Assembly: GCF_014197145.1 (NCBI RefSeq)
Contig: NZ_JACIEZ010000017.1
Span: forward strand, 1-32,828
Direction of reading: 5' to 3'
Length of the DNA: 32,828 bases
DNA from: Gellertiella hungarica
Lineage (GTDB): Bacteria > Pseudomonadota > Alphaproteobacteria > Rhizobiales > Rhizobiaceae
A model generated the notes under the pieces. It was not told the origin of the DNA. It searched no databases and saw only the letters and a program-made list of their open reading frames with translations. The translations under genes and the position numbers were made by a program. Every line of letters begins with the position of its first letter. Within the stretch, counting starts at the first letter, position 1. Shown here piece after piece: positions 25,116-32,690 of the stretch.

Positions 25116-25619
25116 ATGAGAGACGAGACGATGGTCGGATGTGCATGTGGATCAGGACAGGATTTCGAGCGCTGCTGCGGACGGTACCTTGGAGGCGAGC
25201 ACGCCCCGACACCTGAAGCCCTAATGAGGGCCCGCTACGTAGCCTTCAAGATGAGAAATCTTGATTTCATAGAAGCCACGTGCACGGAGGAAGGGTTGCA
25301 GAGCCTCAACCGCCTTGAGATGGAAAAGGCTTTGCCTGACACTCAGTTCCAGGGCTTCGAGCTTCGCGGTACGACCGGCGGCGGCGTGAACGACGACGAC
25401 GGGAGCGTGCACTTCGACTTCCGATACAAGTTCGGTGGCAAGGAAATGAGGCAGGCCGAGATCGCCCACTTCCGCCGTGTCGACGGGAAGTGGCTCTATG
25501 ACTACAGCGAGGTGAACCCGAAGTCTGCGCCTGTTCGCGTCGTCAGCGTCGGACGGAATGATCCGTGTCCTTGCGGCTCCGGAAAGAAATTCAAGAAGTG
25601 CTGCGGAGCGGCGGCGTGA
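25116..25619 (+). CDS. YchJ family SEC-C zinc-binding protein
   Basis: This 167-residue protein is of the YchJ (UPF0225) family. An N-terminal SEC-C-like motif ([17 protein letters not shown]) is followed by the NTF2-like middle domain. A C-terminal SEC-C motif, [18 protein letters not shown], completes the family layout. SEC-C motifs bind zinc. The ATG at 25116 gives [12 protein letters not shown]; an ATG at 25131 (MVGCACG) is equally good and closer to the usual family start. The stop overlaps the next gene (GTGA). Its link to copper handling is unclear. Confidence 0.88.
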   Translation: MRDETMVGCACGSGQDFERCCGRYLGGEHAPTPEALMRARYVAFKMRNLDFIEATCTEEGLQSLNRLEMEKALPDTQFQGFELRGTTGGGVNDDDGSVHFDFRYKFGGKEMRQAEIAHFRRVDGKWLYDYSEVNPKSAPVRVVSVGRNDPCPCGSGKKFKKCCGAAA

Positions 25620-26371
25620 ACGAGCAGAGGTTCGCCTGCACCGCCTGCGGTCTATGCTGTCACGGCATGCTGCCGCTCTCCATTGAGGAGGCCTTCAAGT
25701 GGGCCCACGTCTTTCCGCTGGCGATGTCCGCCACGCCCGTGAAGCCGGGCACACGCGGATACGCGATGAAGGAAGTGGCGGTCACGTTTTCGGCGGGTGC
25801 GAAGAAGCCGATTCAGCTGATCGTGACTCCCGTCGCGTTTATCCCTCCGACCGCGCCCTGCCCTAAGCTCGCGGACGACGGCCTCTGTTCAATCCATGAG
25901 GAGAAGCCACAGCGCTGCCGCACCATGCCCTTCTACGCCTACAAGGAGGAGGACAGCCAGCGGGACATGCTCGTGCCGCGCCCCGGCTGGAAGTGCGCGA
26001 CAGGGGAAGACGCGCCGGTCGTCTACCGCGACAGGAAGATCGTCGACCGCGCCGAGTTCCAGCGCGAGCGGGAACTTCTGAAGGGCCAGGCCGTAGCGCT
26101 CCAGCGGTATGTCGACACGGTTGCCCGATACGATCCCGGCTTCTCCATGCGCGTGCAGACGGCTGCCACAGCCGTAGTTCCAGGCCGGGTAATAGTAGGA
26201 TTCGTATCCTGGCTTCGGCAGAACAAGGAACTCGACGTCGTCGGCTTCGCCCGCCGCCAGCACCCCGTTCTGAAGGAGTGGCTGGAGAAGACGGCTGGAG
26301 ACGCGAAGGCCGCCCAGTTTGCCAGCTACTACCGCGAAGCCATCGGCGATCTTGAGCGGTATCTTGGCTGA
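25616..26371 (+). CDS. YkgJ-family cysteine cluster protein
   Basis: This 251-residue protein of the YkgJ type has a Cys cluster likely to bind zinc or an Fe-S centre. An early [10 protein letters not shown] (CxxCGxCC) is followed by [20 protein letters not shown] and RTMPFYAY, then WKCATGED. The GTG at 25616 overlaps the ychJ-like stop by 4 bases and places the cluster near the N-terminus, as is usual; a longer frame from 25565 would lie inside the previous gene. The two genes are translationally coupled. The substrate is unknown. Both may be ordinary housekeeping genes carried with the island. Confidence 0.85.
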   Translation: MNEQRFACTACGLCCHGMLPLSIEEAFKWAHVFPLAMSATPVKPGTRGYAMKEVAVTFSAGAKKPIQLIVTPVAFIPPTAPCPKLADDGLCSIHEEKPQRCRTMPFYAYKEEDSQRDMLVPRPGWKCATGEDAPVVYRDRKIVDRAEFQRERELLKGQAVALQRYVDTVARYDPGFSMRVQTAATAVVPGRVIVGFVSWLRQNKELDVVGFARRQHPVLKEWLEKTAGDAKAAQFASYYREAIGDLERYLG

Positions 26372-26373
26372 CG

Positions 26374-26392
26374 CGGCGAGTTCACCTCGCCG
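26374..26392 (+). terminator. Hairpin after the YkgJ-type gene
   Basis: The arms CGGCGAG (26374-26380) and CTCGCCG (26386-26392) pair around a 5-base loop, 3 bases after the stop. A clear T-run is missing. Confidence 0.45.
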
Positions 26393-26445
26393 AGTTGCAT
26401 GATGATCACAGCTGCGTCAGGACGGCTTCATTTGACGGATAGCAA

Positions 26446-26475
26446 GTTGACAATCGCCCGCTGAAGAATCATTTT
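26446..26475 (+). promoter_or_regulatory. Possible promoter of the small-gene/TolC operon
   Basis: TTGACA at 26446-26451 is a perfect -35 element. With a 17-18-base spacer the -10 would be TCATTT or CATTTT at about 26469-26475, a poor match. It lies very close to the ATG at 26482, which would leave little or no leader. Confidence 0.35.
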
Positions 26476-26481
26476 CCGCCC

Positions 26482-26874
26482 ATGAAGTCGGTATTTCGAA
26501 TCAGGTCTACACTGCTGACCCTGTTTTTCAGGCTGGTGATCGTAATGTCGCTCGCCGGATACAGCACATATGCCGTCGAAACCGTCATGCATTCGAACTT
26601 CGGCTCCGAGACCGCCACGGTCGAAGCTGCGGGCAATCATGGCGGTCATGACACTGCCATGACCACTTCCCCTGCGGACGACGGACACGATCACGACCAT
26701 TCCGCGCCCGAAAAAACGAAGCCTTCGTGCTGCGTCGACTACTGCGGCGTGGCCGCGCTGACATGCGCGGGTGCCGCAATCGCCCACCCCCGTTCCGAGC
26801 TCGTTCTCGTCGCGCTTGACGACAGAGACTTTATGGGCCGGCTGCCGCAGCTCCACCGCCCTCCGAGCATCTGA
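26482..26874 (+). CDS. Small exported His/Cys-rich protein, leads the TolC operon
   Basis: This 130-residue protein has a hydrophobic anchor (STLLTLFFRLVIVMSLAGYS), a His/Asp-rich region (GNHGGHDTAM; DDGHDHDHSAPE) and a Cys cluster, SCCVDYCGVAALTC, ending LPQLHRPPSI. Its layout resembles the other four small CC-proteins. It stands at the head of the plus-strand run of lipoprotein, TolC, copper oxidase, cupredoxin and CusF genes, 89 bases before the lipoprotein, with two hairpins between. No ribosome binding site is evident before the ATG at 26482; an ATG at 26545 is an alternative that loses most of the anchor. A copper-binding leader protein is suggested. Confidence 0.6.
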   Translation: MKSVFRIRSTLLTLFFRLVIVMSLAGYSTYAVETVMHSNFGSETATVEAAGNHGGHDTAMTTSPADDGHDHDHSAPEKTKPSCCVDYCGVAALTCAGAAIAHPRSELVLVALDDRDFMGRLPQLHRPPSI

Positions 26875-26883
26875 GAAAACTCA

Positions 26884-26933
26884 CCCGCAGCAGTGCGGGA
26901 CGCACCGCGCCCATGCATGAGTCATGCAGGGCG
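26884..26933 (+). promoter_or_regulatory. Two hairpins between leader gene and lipoprotein gene
   Basis: CCCGCA (26884-26889) and TGCGGG (26894-26899) form a short hairpin right after the stop. A second, near-perfect palindrome at 26908-26933 pairs CGCCC-a-TGCATGA with TCATGCAGGGCG around a single G. Its position between the putative copper-sensing leader ORF and the downstream genes would suit an attenuator or operator. Confidence 0.45.
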
Positions 26934-26963
26934 TGTCCGTGACCATTTTCTCGGATTTACACC

Positions 26964-27185
26964 ATGAAACTTCAGTTCCTGGTGGCTGCCATACCGCTTG
27001 CCGCAAGCGGATGCGCTTCCACGCTTCCCGACGTCGTCGCGACCTCGGGCTATCCCGACGCAGTCTCCGACGCGGGACCCGTCGCCTATCGTAGTCCCGT
27101 CGGAGACTACGTCCACCGCATGCCCGTCGATCCCAAACCCTGGCGCGAGCAGAACGACGCCCAGGCGAAGAAGGGAGGCGCATGA
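26964..27185 (+). CDS. Small lipoprotein upstream of the TolC-type gene
   Basis: This 73-residue protein has a lipoprotein signal (MKLQFLVAAIPLAASGCAST) with the lipidated Cys at residue 17. The mature part is short and Pro-rich (YRSPVGDYVHRMPVDPKPWR). I do not recognise a named family. It overlaps the TolC-type gene (stop TGA 27183-27185 within ATGATGG), so the two are coupled. It may help to assemble the outer membrane channel; this is inferred from position only. Confidence 0.75.
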   Translation: MKLQFLVAAIPLAASGCASTLPDVVATSGYPDAVSDAGPVAYRSPVGDYVHRMPVDPKPWREQNDAQAKKGGA

Positions 27186-28648
27186 TGGCTCTCACTCGTT
27201 CGATGCGCCTTGCCGCATCGGTCGTCCTGCCGCTGTTCGCCGCAGGATGTGCAACGACGGAATACTCGGCAAAGGATGCCGGGTTCGACACCGTGTCCCT
27301 CAAGTCCGGAGAGGCCACGGCCAAGCAGAGCGTCTGGATTCAGAACCAGCAGCAGGCCGCGGCGGTCAGGGATCGCGTCAAGGCGCTCATGGCCCGCAGG
27401 ACCATCGACGCGGAAACGGCGGTTCAGGTCGCCCTCCTCAACAACAAGGGTCTGCAGGCGGCCTATGCCGATCTCGGCGACAGCGCGGCCGACGCCTGGC
27501 AGACACAGCTCTCGATCCTGCCCTCAGTTTCCGTCGGTCTGACAGGCATTGGAACGCCTGGACTGGAGGCCTACCGCGTCCTTGAAGGGACGATCGCGAC
27601 CAACATTCTGGCGCTCGCCACCTACGGCGAGAACAGGAAGCTTGCGGACACCCGCTTCCGCCAGGCGCAGCTTAACGCCGCCATCAAGACCATCTCTTTG
27701 GCGGCGGACACGAGGCGGGCATGGATCAGGGCGGTGGCGGCCTGGGAGACGGTGGCATACCTCAACCAGGCGAAGGCTGCCGCCGATGCGGCATCCGCGC
27801 TTGCCGCGAAGATCGGCGAGGCCGGGTCGCTCACCAAGGCAAACCAGGCCCGCGAACACGTCTTCTACGCCGAGCTTGCAGGAGAGACAGCCAAGGCACG
27901 GCTTGAGGCACGGCTGGCCAAGGAGGAGCTGATCCGCCTCATGGGTCTTTCAGGATCGGACATCGACTTCCAGATACCCAACCGCCTGCCGTCCCTGCCG
28001 AAAAGCCTCATCCGGCGTGACGACATGGAGGCCGAAGCGATAGCCAAGCGCATGGACCTGCAGGTCGCTCGCCTTGAGCTTCAGGCAACGGCACGGGCCT
28101 TCGGACTGGAGAACGCCACCCGCTTTGTCACCGACATCGAGCTGGCTGGCGTGTTCGAAAAAGAGCGGGAGCTTGACGGCGACGAAGTTCATTCAAGCAC
28201 GTCCCGAACTGCATCACTAGAGCTGAAGATACCGATATTCGATACCGGGCAGGCCCGGCTGCGCAAGGGCGAGCTTGCCTACATGCGAGCCGCAAACGAG
28301 CTTGCGGAACTGGCCGTCAACGTCCGTTCCGAGGCTCGGTCCGCCTATCTCGCCTACCGGGCGACCTACGACATCGCCCGCCATTACCGCAACAGCGTCC
28401 TGCCCTTGCGCTCCGCAATCGAGGAGCAGTCGCTGCTCAGCTACAACGGCATGATCACCAGCACGTTCGAGCTGATCGCGGACACCCGCGACAAGGTCAA
28501 CTCCACCATCCTCGCCGTCAACGCCAAGCGCGACTTCTGGCTTGCAGAGGCGAACGTCGCTCCCGTGATTTACGGCGGAAGCACGGGTTCGGCTCCCGCA
28601 TCCGACAAACCTGCGCCTGCGCAGACTGAGGCCGCTGGCGGCCATTGA
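27182..28648 (+). CDS. TolC-type outer membrane efflux lipoprotein (CusC-like role)
   Basis: This 488-residue outer membrane factor of the TolC/OEP family has a lipoprotein signal (AASVVLPLFAAGCATTEY), as in CusC/OprM. Two alpha-helical repeats are visible, each with an AV..AL.NN..L-type start (ETAVQVALLNNKGLQAAYAD) and long coiled segments (RLEARLAKEELIRLMGLSGS). The channel would complete the CusBA pump encoded at 10537-15140, since that operon has no outer membrane gene. The start ATG follows a GGGAGG site shared with the lipoprotein stop. The tail is Ala/Pro-rich. The link to CusBA is inferred. Confidence 0.88.
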   Translation: MMALTRSMRLAASVVLPLFAAGCATTEYSAKDAGFDTVSLKSGEATAKQSVWIQNQQQAAAVRDRVKALMARRTIDAETAVQVALLNNKGLQAAYADLGDSAADAWQTQLSILPSVSVGLTGIGTPGLEAYRVLEGTIATNILALATYGENRKLADTRFRQAQLNAAIKTISLAADTRRAWIRAVAAWETVAYLNQAKAAADAASALAAKIGEAGSLTKANQAREHVFYAELAGETAKARLEARLAKEELIRLMGLSGSDIDFQIPNRLPSLPKSLIRRDDMEAEAIAKRMDLQVARLELQATARAFGLENATRFVTDIELAGVFEKERELDGDEVHSSTSRTASLELKIPIFDTGQARLRKGELAYMRAANELAELAVNVRSEARSAYLAYRATYDIARHYRNSVLPLRSAIEEQSLLSYNGMITSTFELIADTRDKVNSTILAVNAKRDFWLAEANVAPVIYGGSTGSAPASDKPAPAQTEAAGGH

Positions 28649-28662
28649 GAAAGGAACCGAGC

Positions 28663-30021
28663 ATGTTCAGCAGAAGACAGTTGCTGGGAGCAGGTGCCGC
28701 CGGTGCGGCGCTCGCCTCCACGAAAGCATGGAGCCAGACGTCCAACATGGGTCTGCCAGAAGCGGCCGTGATGGATACGGCGGCGACGCAGCCGCCCGTG
28801 GCTCCCTCGACGGGGCCGGACTACAATCCCGTCGTCACCCTCAACGGATGGACGCTGCCATTCCGGATGAACAACGGGGTGAAGGAGTTTCATCTCGTCG
28901 CGGAGCCTGTGGAACGCGAGATGGCGGAGGGGATGACGGCCCATCTCTGGGGCTACAACGGCCAGTCGCCGGGCCCGACAATAGAGGCTGTCGAAGGTGA
29001 CCGGGTGCGAATCTTCGTCACCAACAAGCTGCCCGAGCACACAACCGTCCACTGGCACGGCATGATCCTGCCATCCGGCATGGACGGCGTGGGTGGCCTA
29101 TCGCAGCCGCACATCCCCGTCGGCAAGACCTTCGTCTACGAGTTCGACCTCGTGAAGTCCGGCACCTTCATGTACCACCCGCATTCCGACGAGATGGTCC
29201 AGATGGCCATGGGCATGATGGGCTTCTTCGTGGTGCATCCGAAGGACCCGAAGTTCATGCGGGTCGACCGTGACTTCGTCTTCCTGCTTTCTGGCTACGA
29301 CATCGACCCCGGCACATACGTGCCGCGCGTCATGACCATGACCGACTTCAATCTCTGGACATGGAACTCCAGGGTGTTTCCGGGCATCGACCCGCTCGTG
29401 GTCTCCAAGAACGACCGCGTCCGGGTGCGCGTCGGGAACCTCACCATGACGAACCACCCGATCCACATGCACGGCTACGACTTCGAGGTGACCTGCACGG
29501 ACGGCGGCTGGGTGCGGCCCGAAGCGCGATGGCCGGAGGTCAGCATCGACATCCCGGTCGGTGCCATGCGGGCCTACGAATTCGACGCGAAGTACGAGGG
29601 CGACTGGGCGATCCACTGCCACAAGTCGCACCACACGATGAACGCGATGGGCCATGCCATTCCCACCTTCATCGGCGTGGACAAGAAGGAGGTCGCCGAA
29701 AAGATCAGAAAGATACAGCCCGAATACATGCCGATGGGCACTGCGGGCATGGCCGACATGGGCGAGATGTCCATGGAAATCCCCGAGAACACGGTGCCGA
29801 TGATGACGGGCTGGGGTCCGCACGGCCCGATCGAAATGGGCGGCATGTTCTCCGTCGTGAAGGTTCGGGAGGGTATCTCGGCGGGCGATTACGCCGATCC
29901 CGGCTGGTACGAGAACCCTCCCGGCACGCAGGCCTACGAATGGACGGGCAATCTGCCAGAGCCCGTCAAGGCCAAGGACGCGAAGACAAAGCAGACCACC
30001 AACCATCCCAACCACGGCTGA
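28663..30021 (+). CDS. Second multicopper oxidase, copper-resistance type
   Basis: This 452-residue periplasmic multicopper oxidase has a Tat leader (MFSRRQLLGAGAAGAALAS). The copper-ligand segments are HWHGMILPSGMDG, MYHPHSDEMVQMAMGMMG, NHPIHMHGYDF and HCHKSHHTMNAMGH. It is Met-rich near the second and fourth sites and near the C-terminus (GTAGMADMGEMSMEIPENT). It differs clearly from the oxidase at 18366 and belongs to a different subgroup, often annotated as copper oxidase next to TolC and cupredoxin genes. ATG 28663 follows an AAAGGA site. The tail is His/Asn-rich (TTNHPNHG). It probably oxidises Cu(I) in the periplasm. Confidence 0.9.
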   Translation: MFSRRQLLGAGAAGAALASTKAWSQTSNMGLPEAAVMDTAATQPPVAPSTGPDYNPVVTLNGWTLPFRMNNGVKEFHLVAEPVEREMAEGMTAHLWGYNGQSPGPTIEAVEGDRVRIFVTNKLPEHTTVHWHGMILPSGMDGVGGLSQPHIPVGKTFVYEFDLVKSGTFMYHPHSDEMVQMAMGMMGFFVVHPKDPKFMRVDRDFVFLLSGYDIDPGTYVPRVMTMTDFNLWTWNSRVFPGIDPLVVSKNDRVRVRVGNLTMTNHPIHMHGYDFEVTCTDGGWVRPEARWPEVSIDIPVGAMRAYEFDAKYEGDWAIHCHKSHHTMNAMGHAIPTFIGVDKKEVAEKIRKIQPEYMPMGTAGMADMGEMSMEIPENTVPMMTGWGPHGPIEMGGMFSVVKVREGISAGDYADPGWYENPPGTQAYEWTGNLPEPVKAKDAKTKQTTNHPNHG

Positions 30022-30047
30022 AACGGCCGGAACCTGAAAGGATACAC

Positions 30048-30524
30048 ATGAAGTACGCAGTCATGGCAGCAGCCCTGCTTTCGCTTTCCACGCCCGCCCT
30101 TGCATCCGGGAGCCATGCCGGTGGCCACGGCGAAATGGCCGTCGGCGAGCCGGGCAAGAAGGCGAAGGTCACCCAGACCATCGCAGTCTCGATGAGGGAG
30201 ACCGAGGACGGGAAGATGATCTTCACGCCCGCCAGCTTCAACGTCCGCAAGGGCCAGACGGTCCTCTTCAAGATCAGGAACGAAGGCGAGACCGACCATG
30301 AGTTCGTGCTCGATGAAGAGACGAAGGTCATGGAGCACAAGGCGCTGATGGAGAAGTTTCCGGAGATGGAGCACGACGACCCGAACGCGATCCGCCTGGC
30401 ACCAGGCAAGTCCGGCGAGATCGTCTGGAAGTTCACCAACGACGGCACCTTCAAGATCGCCTGCCTCGTACCGGGTCATTTTGACGCCGGGATGCATGGC
30501 GACGTCGTCGTCGCAAAGAAGTAA
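30048..30524 (+). CDS. Cupredoxin-family copper protein
   Basis: This 158-residue protein has a signal peptide (MKYAVMAAALLSLSTPALAS), a His-rich start (GSHAGGHGEM) and one cupredoxin domain. The type-1 copper ligands are visible as DHEF (His) and CLVPGHFDAGMHG (Cys, His, Met). A central MEHKALMEKFPEMEHDDP insert is Met/His-rich. It may pass electrons to or from the multicopper oxidase upstream, or store copper. It follows the oxidase by 26 bases and precedes the CusF-like gene by 15. Confidence 0.9.
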   Translation: MKYAVMAAALLSLSTPALASGSHAGGHGEMAVGEPGKKAKVTQTIAVSMRETEDGKMIFTPASFNVRKGQTVLFKIRNEGETDHEFVLDEETKVMEHKALMEKFPEMEHDDPNAIRLAPGKSGEIVWKFTNDGTFKIACLVPGHFDAGMHGDVVVAKK

Positions 30525-30539
30525 CCCAAGGAGACAATC

Positions 30540-30824
30540 ATGAAGACAATCATCAAGTCCGCCACCGCCGTTTTGCTTGCCATGAGCTTCGCTTCCGGGG
30601 CGTTCGCCGAGGAGTTCACCAAGGGGACGGTCAAGAAAATCGATACAAAGGCGAAAAAGGTCACGCTGATCCACGAGGAGCTGAAGAACCTAGATATGCC
30701 CGCCATGACCATGGTGTTCAAGGTTGAAGACGATGAGCTTTTTGGCAAACTTAAAGTAGGTCAGAAAATAGAATTCGTAGCTGACCGCGTAAATGGGCAG
30801 TTACTGGTGACTGAAGTAAAATAA
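30540..30824 (+). CDS. cusF: CusF-like periplasmic copper chaperone
   Basis: This 94-residue protein has a signal peptide (AVLLAMSFASGAFAEEF) and the CusF beta-barrel: GTVKKIDTKAKKVTLIHEEL, then NLDMPAMTMVFKV. CusF ligands His and the two Met of MTM are present; the Trp that caps copper in E. coli CusF (in WPxMTM) is Met here, as DMPAMTM. It would hand Cu(I) to CusB. The second half of the gene, from about 30720, uses much more A/T at third positions than the first half. That change marks a recombination boundary and continues into the cyclase gene. Confidence 0.9.
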   Translation: MKTIIKSATAVLLAMSFASGAFAEEFTKGTVKKIDTKAKKVTLIHEELKNLDMPAMTMVFKVEDDELFGKLKVGQKIEFVADRVNGQLLVTEVK

Positions 30825-30834
30825 AAATACCAAC

Positions 30835-30864
30835 TGTGCTGTAGCGGAGCGCCGCTACAGCACA
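30835..30864 (+). terminator. Terminator hairpin after cusF
   Basis: The arms TGTGCTGTAGCGG (30835-30847) and CCGCTACAGCACA (30852-30864) pair perfectly over 13 bases with a 4-base loop, 10 bases after the cusF stop. An A-rich tract precedes it. It should end the TolC-oxidase-cupredoxin-cusF transcript. Confidence 0.75.
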
Positions 30865-30885
30865 CATTAAACAAAAGAGATGGTT

Positions 30886-32214
30886 ATGTCGCCAGATAAA
30901 TACAAAGGGTGTATTATTTCTCGGCAGTTTCGAACAGCAATAATTCGTTTTTCCGCCGTTGCTACGCTATCCACAAACCTGTTGCTTGGCTCCCACAAAG
31001 GCGAAGCGGTAATCTATGCAGTTGTCATTATCACTTATTCGCTTAGTGGAATCGCATCAGTCACAACAGAGCGCCTGCAGCGGAAGCACGACTGGCTAAG
31101 ATCAGGCTTCGTAATGGTCGACGCATTATTGGTAGCAGCGGTTCTTTATCCTCATATCTTGGGAAGCCCAATTACTGACAATCACAGCCTAAACACAACT
31201 GCGCTGGTTGTTGCCTTTATTATGCTAAACAATGTGAGTCTTAAAAAAGAGCGACGACTTCTTCTAATATTCTCGGCGGCAAGCTTGTCACTTTGGATTG
31301 GTATGCTCGCAGTTTCAGCAGCAAGACACATAGGCACCGGGAAAACTGCCCTGTTCGACGCGCTTTTTAACCAAGACCTGGGACTTGCAATCAGTTTTGG
31401 CTTTACAGCGCTTGCAAATTATGTGCTAGCGAACGACCACGAGCGGACGAGGGACGCAGCTTTGAAAGCCAATATGCGAAGAGCAAATCTTTCGCGTTTT
31501 TTCTCTCCTCACGTCATAGGTGATTTACAGGAGCGAAGCCCCGCCCTGGAATTGAAGCGTCGGGAAGTAGCAGTGATGTTTATCGATCTGAGAGATTTTA
31601 CCAGCTTCGCGGAAACCGCATCGCCCTCACAGCTCGCATCTACTTTAGCTGAGTATCGCAACATCGTGTCGGAGGTCGTTTTCAAATACGGTGGCAATAT
31701 CGATAAATTCGTGGGCGACGGCGTAATGGCTGTCTTCGGTCAACCGTTGCGGCAAGCCGAGGACGCTGACAGGGCCTTGGCTTGTGCGTTAAGGCTAGTG
31801 CATACCCTATCTGAGTGGAGAGAGAAAAGTGATCACGACGGCCATCCTGCGCTATCTGCCGGTATTGGACTTCACTATGGAGCGGTGGTCGGCGGGGTTC
31901 TCGATAGCGGCCGTCATCTTGAGCTGACCGTAATTGGTGACACTGTGAATGTAGCCCAACGACTTGAAAGCCTTTCCAAGCCTCTCAGAGCGTCGTTAGT
32001 AGTTTCTGCGGGGATAGTGGAACAGCTAAAGCGACCTTTGCCTGAAGCAAACTGGCTGACTCGCCGCGCGGTATCGATGCGTGGTCGACGTTTGCCGATC
32101 GACATTTGGTACCTGCCTTATACCGAACGACCACCCACCATCTATTCCTCTCCTGGCTCCCTTCGAACGACACTCGGCCGCGAGGGCGATGATTGCAATT
32201 CATCTTTGATTTGA
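30886..32214 (+). CDS. Membrane class III adenylate/guanylate cyclase
   Basis: This 442-residue protein has about six hydrophobic segments in residues 15-190. A short linker (NLSRFFSPHVIGDLQER) leads to a class III nucleotide cyclase domain at about 215-390. Its motifs include VMFIDLRDFTSFAE (first metal Asp), KYGGNIDKFVGDGVMAVFG (second metal Asp) and VIGDTVNVAQRLESL (transition-state region), so it looks active. The SPxxxxxL lead is the usual entry to such domains. ATG 30886 is chosen because AAGAG lies at the right distance; an ATG at 30880 is too close to it. The gene is distinctly AT-richer than its neighbours, which suggests separate acquisition. It follows the cusF terminator, so it is probably transcribed on its own. 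Confidence 0.88.
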   Translation: MSPDKYKGCIISRQFRTAIIRFSAVATLSTNLLLGSHKGEAVIYAVVIITYSLSGIASVTTERLQRKHDWLRSGFVMVDALLVAAVLYPHILGSPITDNHSLNTTALVVAFIMLNNVSLKKERRLLLIFSAASLSLWIGMLAVSAARHIGTGKTALFDALFNQDLGLAISFGFTALANYVLANDHERTRDAALKANMRRANLSRFFSPHVIGDLQERSPALELKRREVAVMFIDLRDFTSFAETASPSQLASTLAEYRNIVSEVVFKYGGNIDKFVGDGVMAVFGQPLRQAEDADRALACALRLVHTLSEWREKSDHDGHPALSAGIGLHYGAVVGGVLDSGRHLELTVIGDTVNVAQRLESLSKPLRASLVVSAGIVEQLKRPLPEANWLTRRAVSMRGRRLPIDIWYLPYTERPPTIYSSPGSLRTTLGREGDDCNSSLI

Positions 32215-32263
32215 AAACCTCATATTCATTTATATAATCATTGGTTGCATAAGGATAGTGATC

Positions 32264-32690
32264 TGAACCCTTCAAACTGGACCAGATTTGGTTAGAGTTT
32301 TCCGGTGGATTTTCCCGGCTGGGAAAGGAACGGAAGACGATGAAGGCATCGCAATTTTCGCTTCGCGGTCCTTCGGTTCGGACGCCCAGAAGGCGTTCAT
32401 TTTGAAGCAGGGTGACGAAGGTGTGCCTGTTGCGGAGATTTGCCGGAAGGCAGGGATCAGCCAGGCGACCTACTTCAATTGGAAGAAGAAGTATGCGGGC
32501 ATGTTGCCGCCGGAGATGAAGAAGCTCAAGCAGCTCGAGAACTAGAATGCATGTCTGAAGAAGATTGTGGCGGACCTCACCCTTGATCGCGAGATGCTTC
32601 AGGATGTGATCCGCCGAAAGCTCTAAGGTCTGCTCGGAAGCGGGAGATGGTGAAGGGCATGTGCCGGGATTGGGCGATTCATCGGAAACC
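32264..32690 (+). mobile_element. Decayed IS3-family element
   Basis: The left end appears to begin near TGAACCCTTCAAACTGGACC (32264). The coding part is orfA-like, and an orfB-like start (MVKGMCRDWAIHR from the ATG at 32647) breaks off near 32690, where unrelated sequence begins. The right end is not seen. It is a relic, since orfA is broken in two places and orfB is only a stub. Confidence 0.65.
32340..32626 (+). pseudogene. IS3-family transposase orfA, broken
   Basis: The ATG at 32340 begins MKASQFS. About 20 extra bases (32361-32380) then shift the frame before DAQKAFILKQGDEGVPVAEI and the HTH segment CRKAGISQATYFNWKKKYAG. A TAG at 32543-32545 interrupts LEN*NACLKKIV, after which VADLTLDREMLQDVIRRKL runs to TAA at 32624-32626. 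Removing the extra bases and the stop gives a typical IS3-group OrfA of about 90 residues with a leucine-zipper end. It should not be functional. Confidence 0.7.

Noticed and set aside
29098-30015. Minus-strand open frame (305 codons) with many His and Val residues
   Set aside because: It is the reverse reading of the second copper oxidase; its His content reflects GTG/CAC codon shadows.
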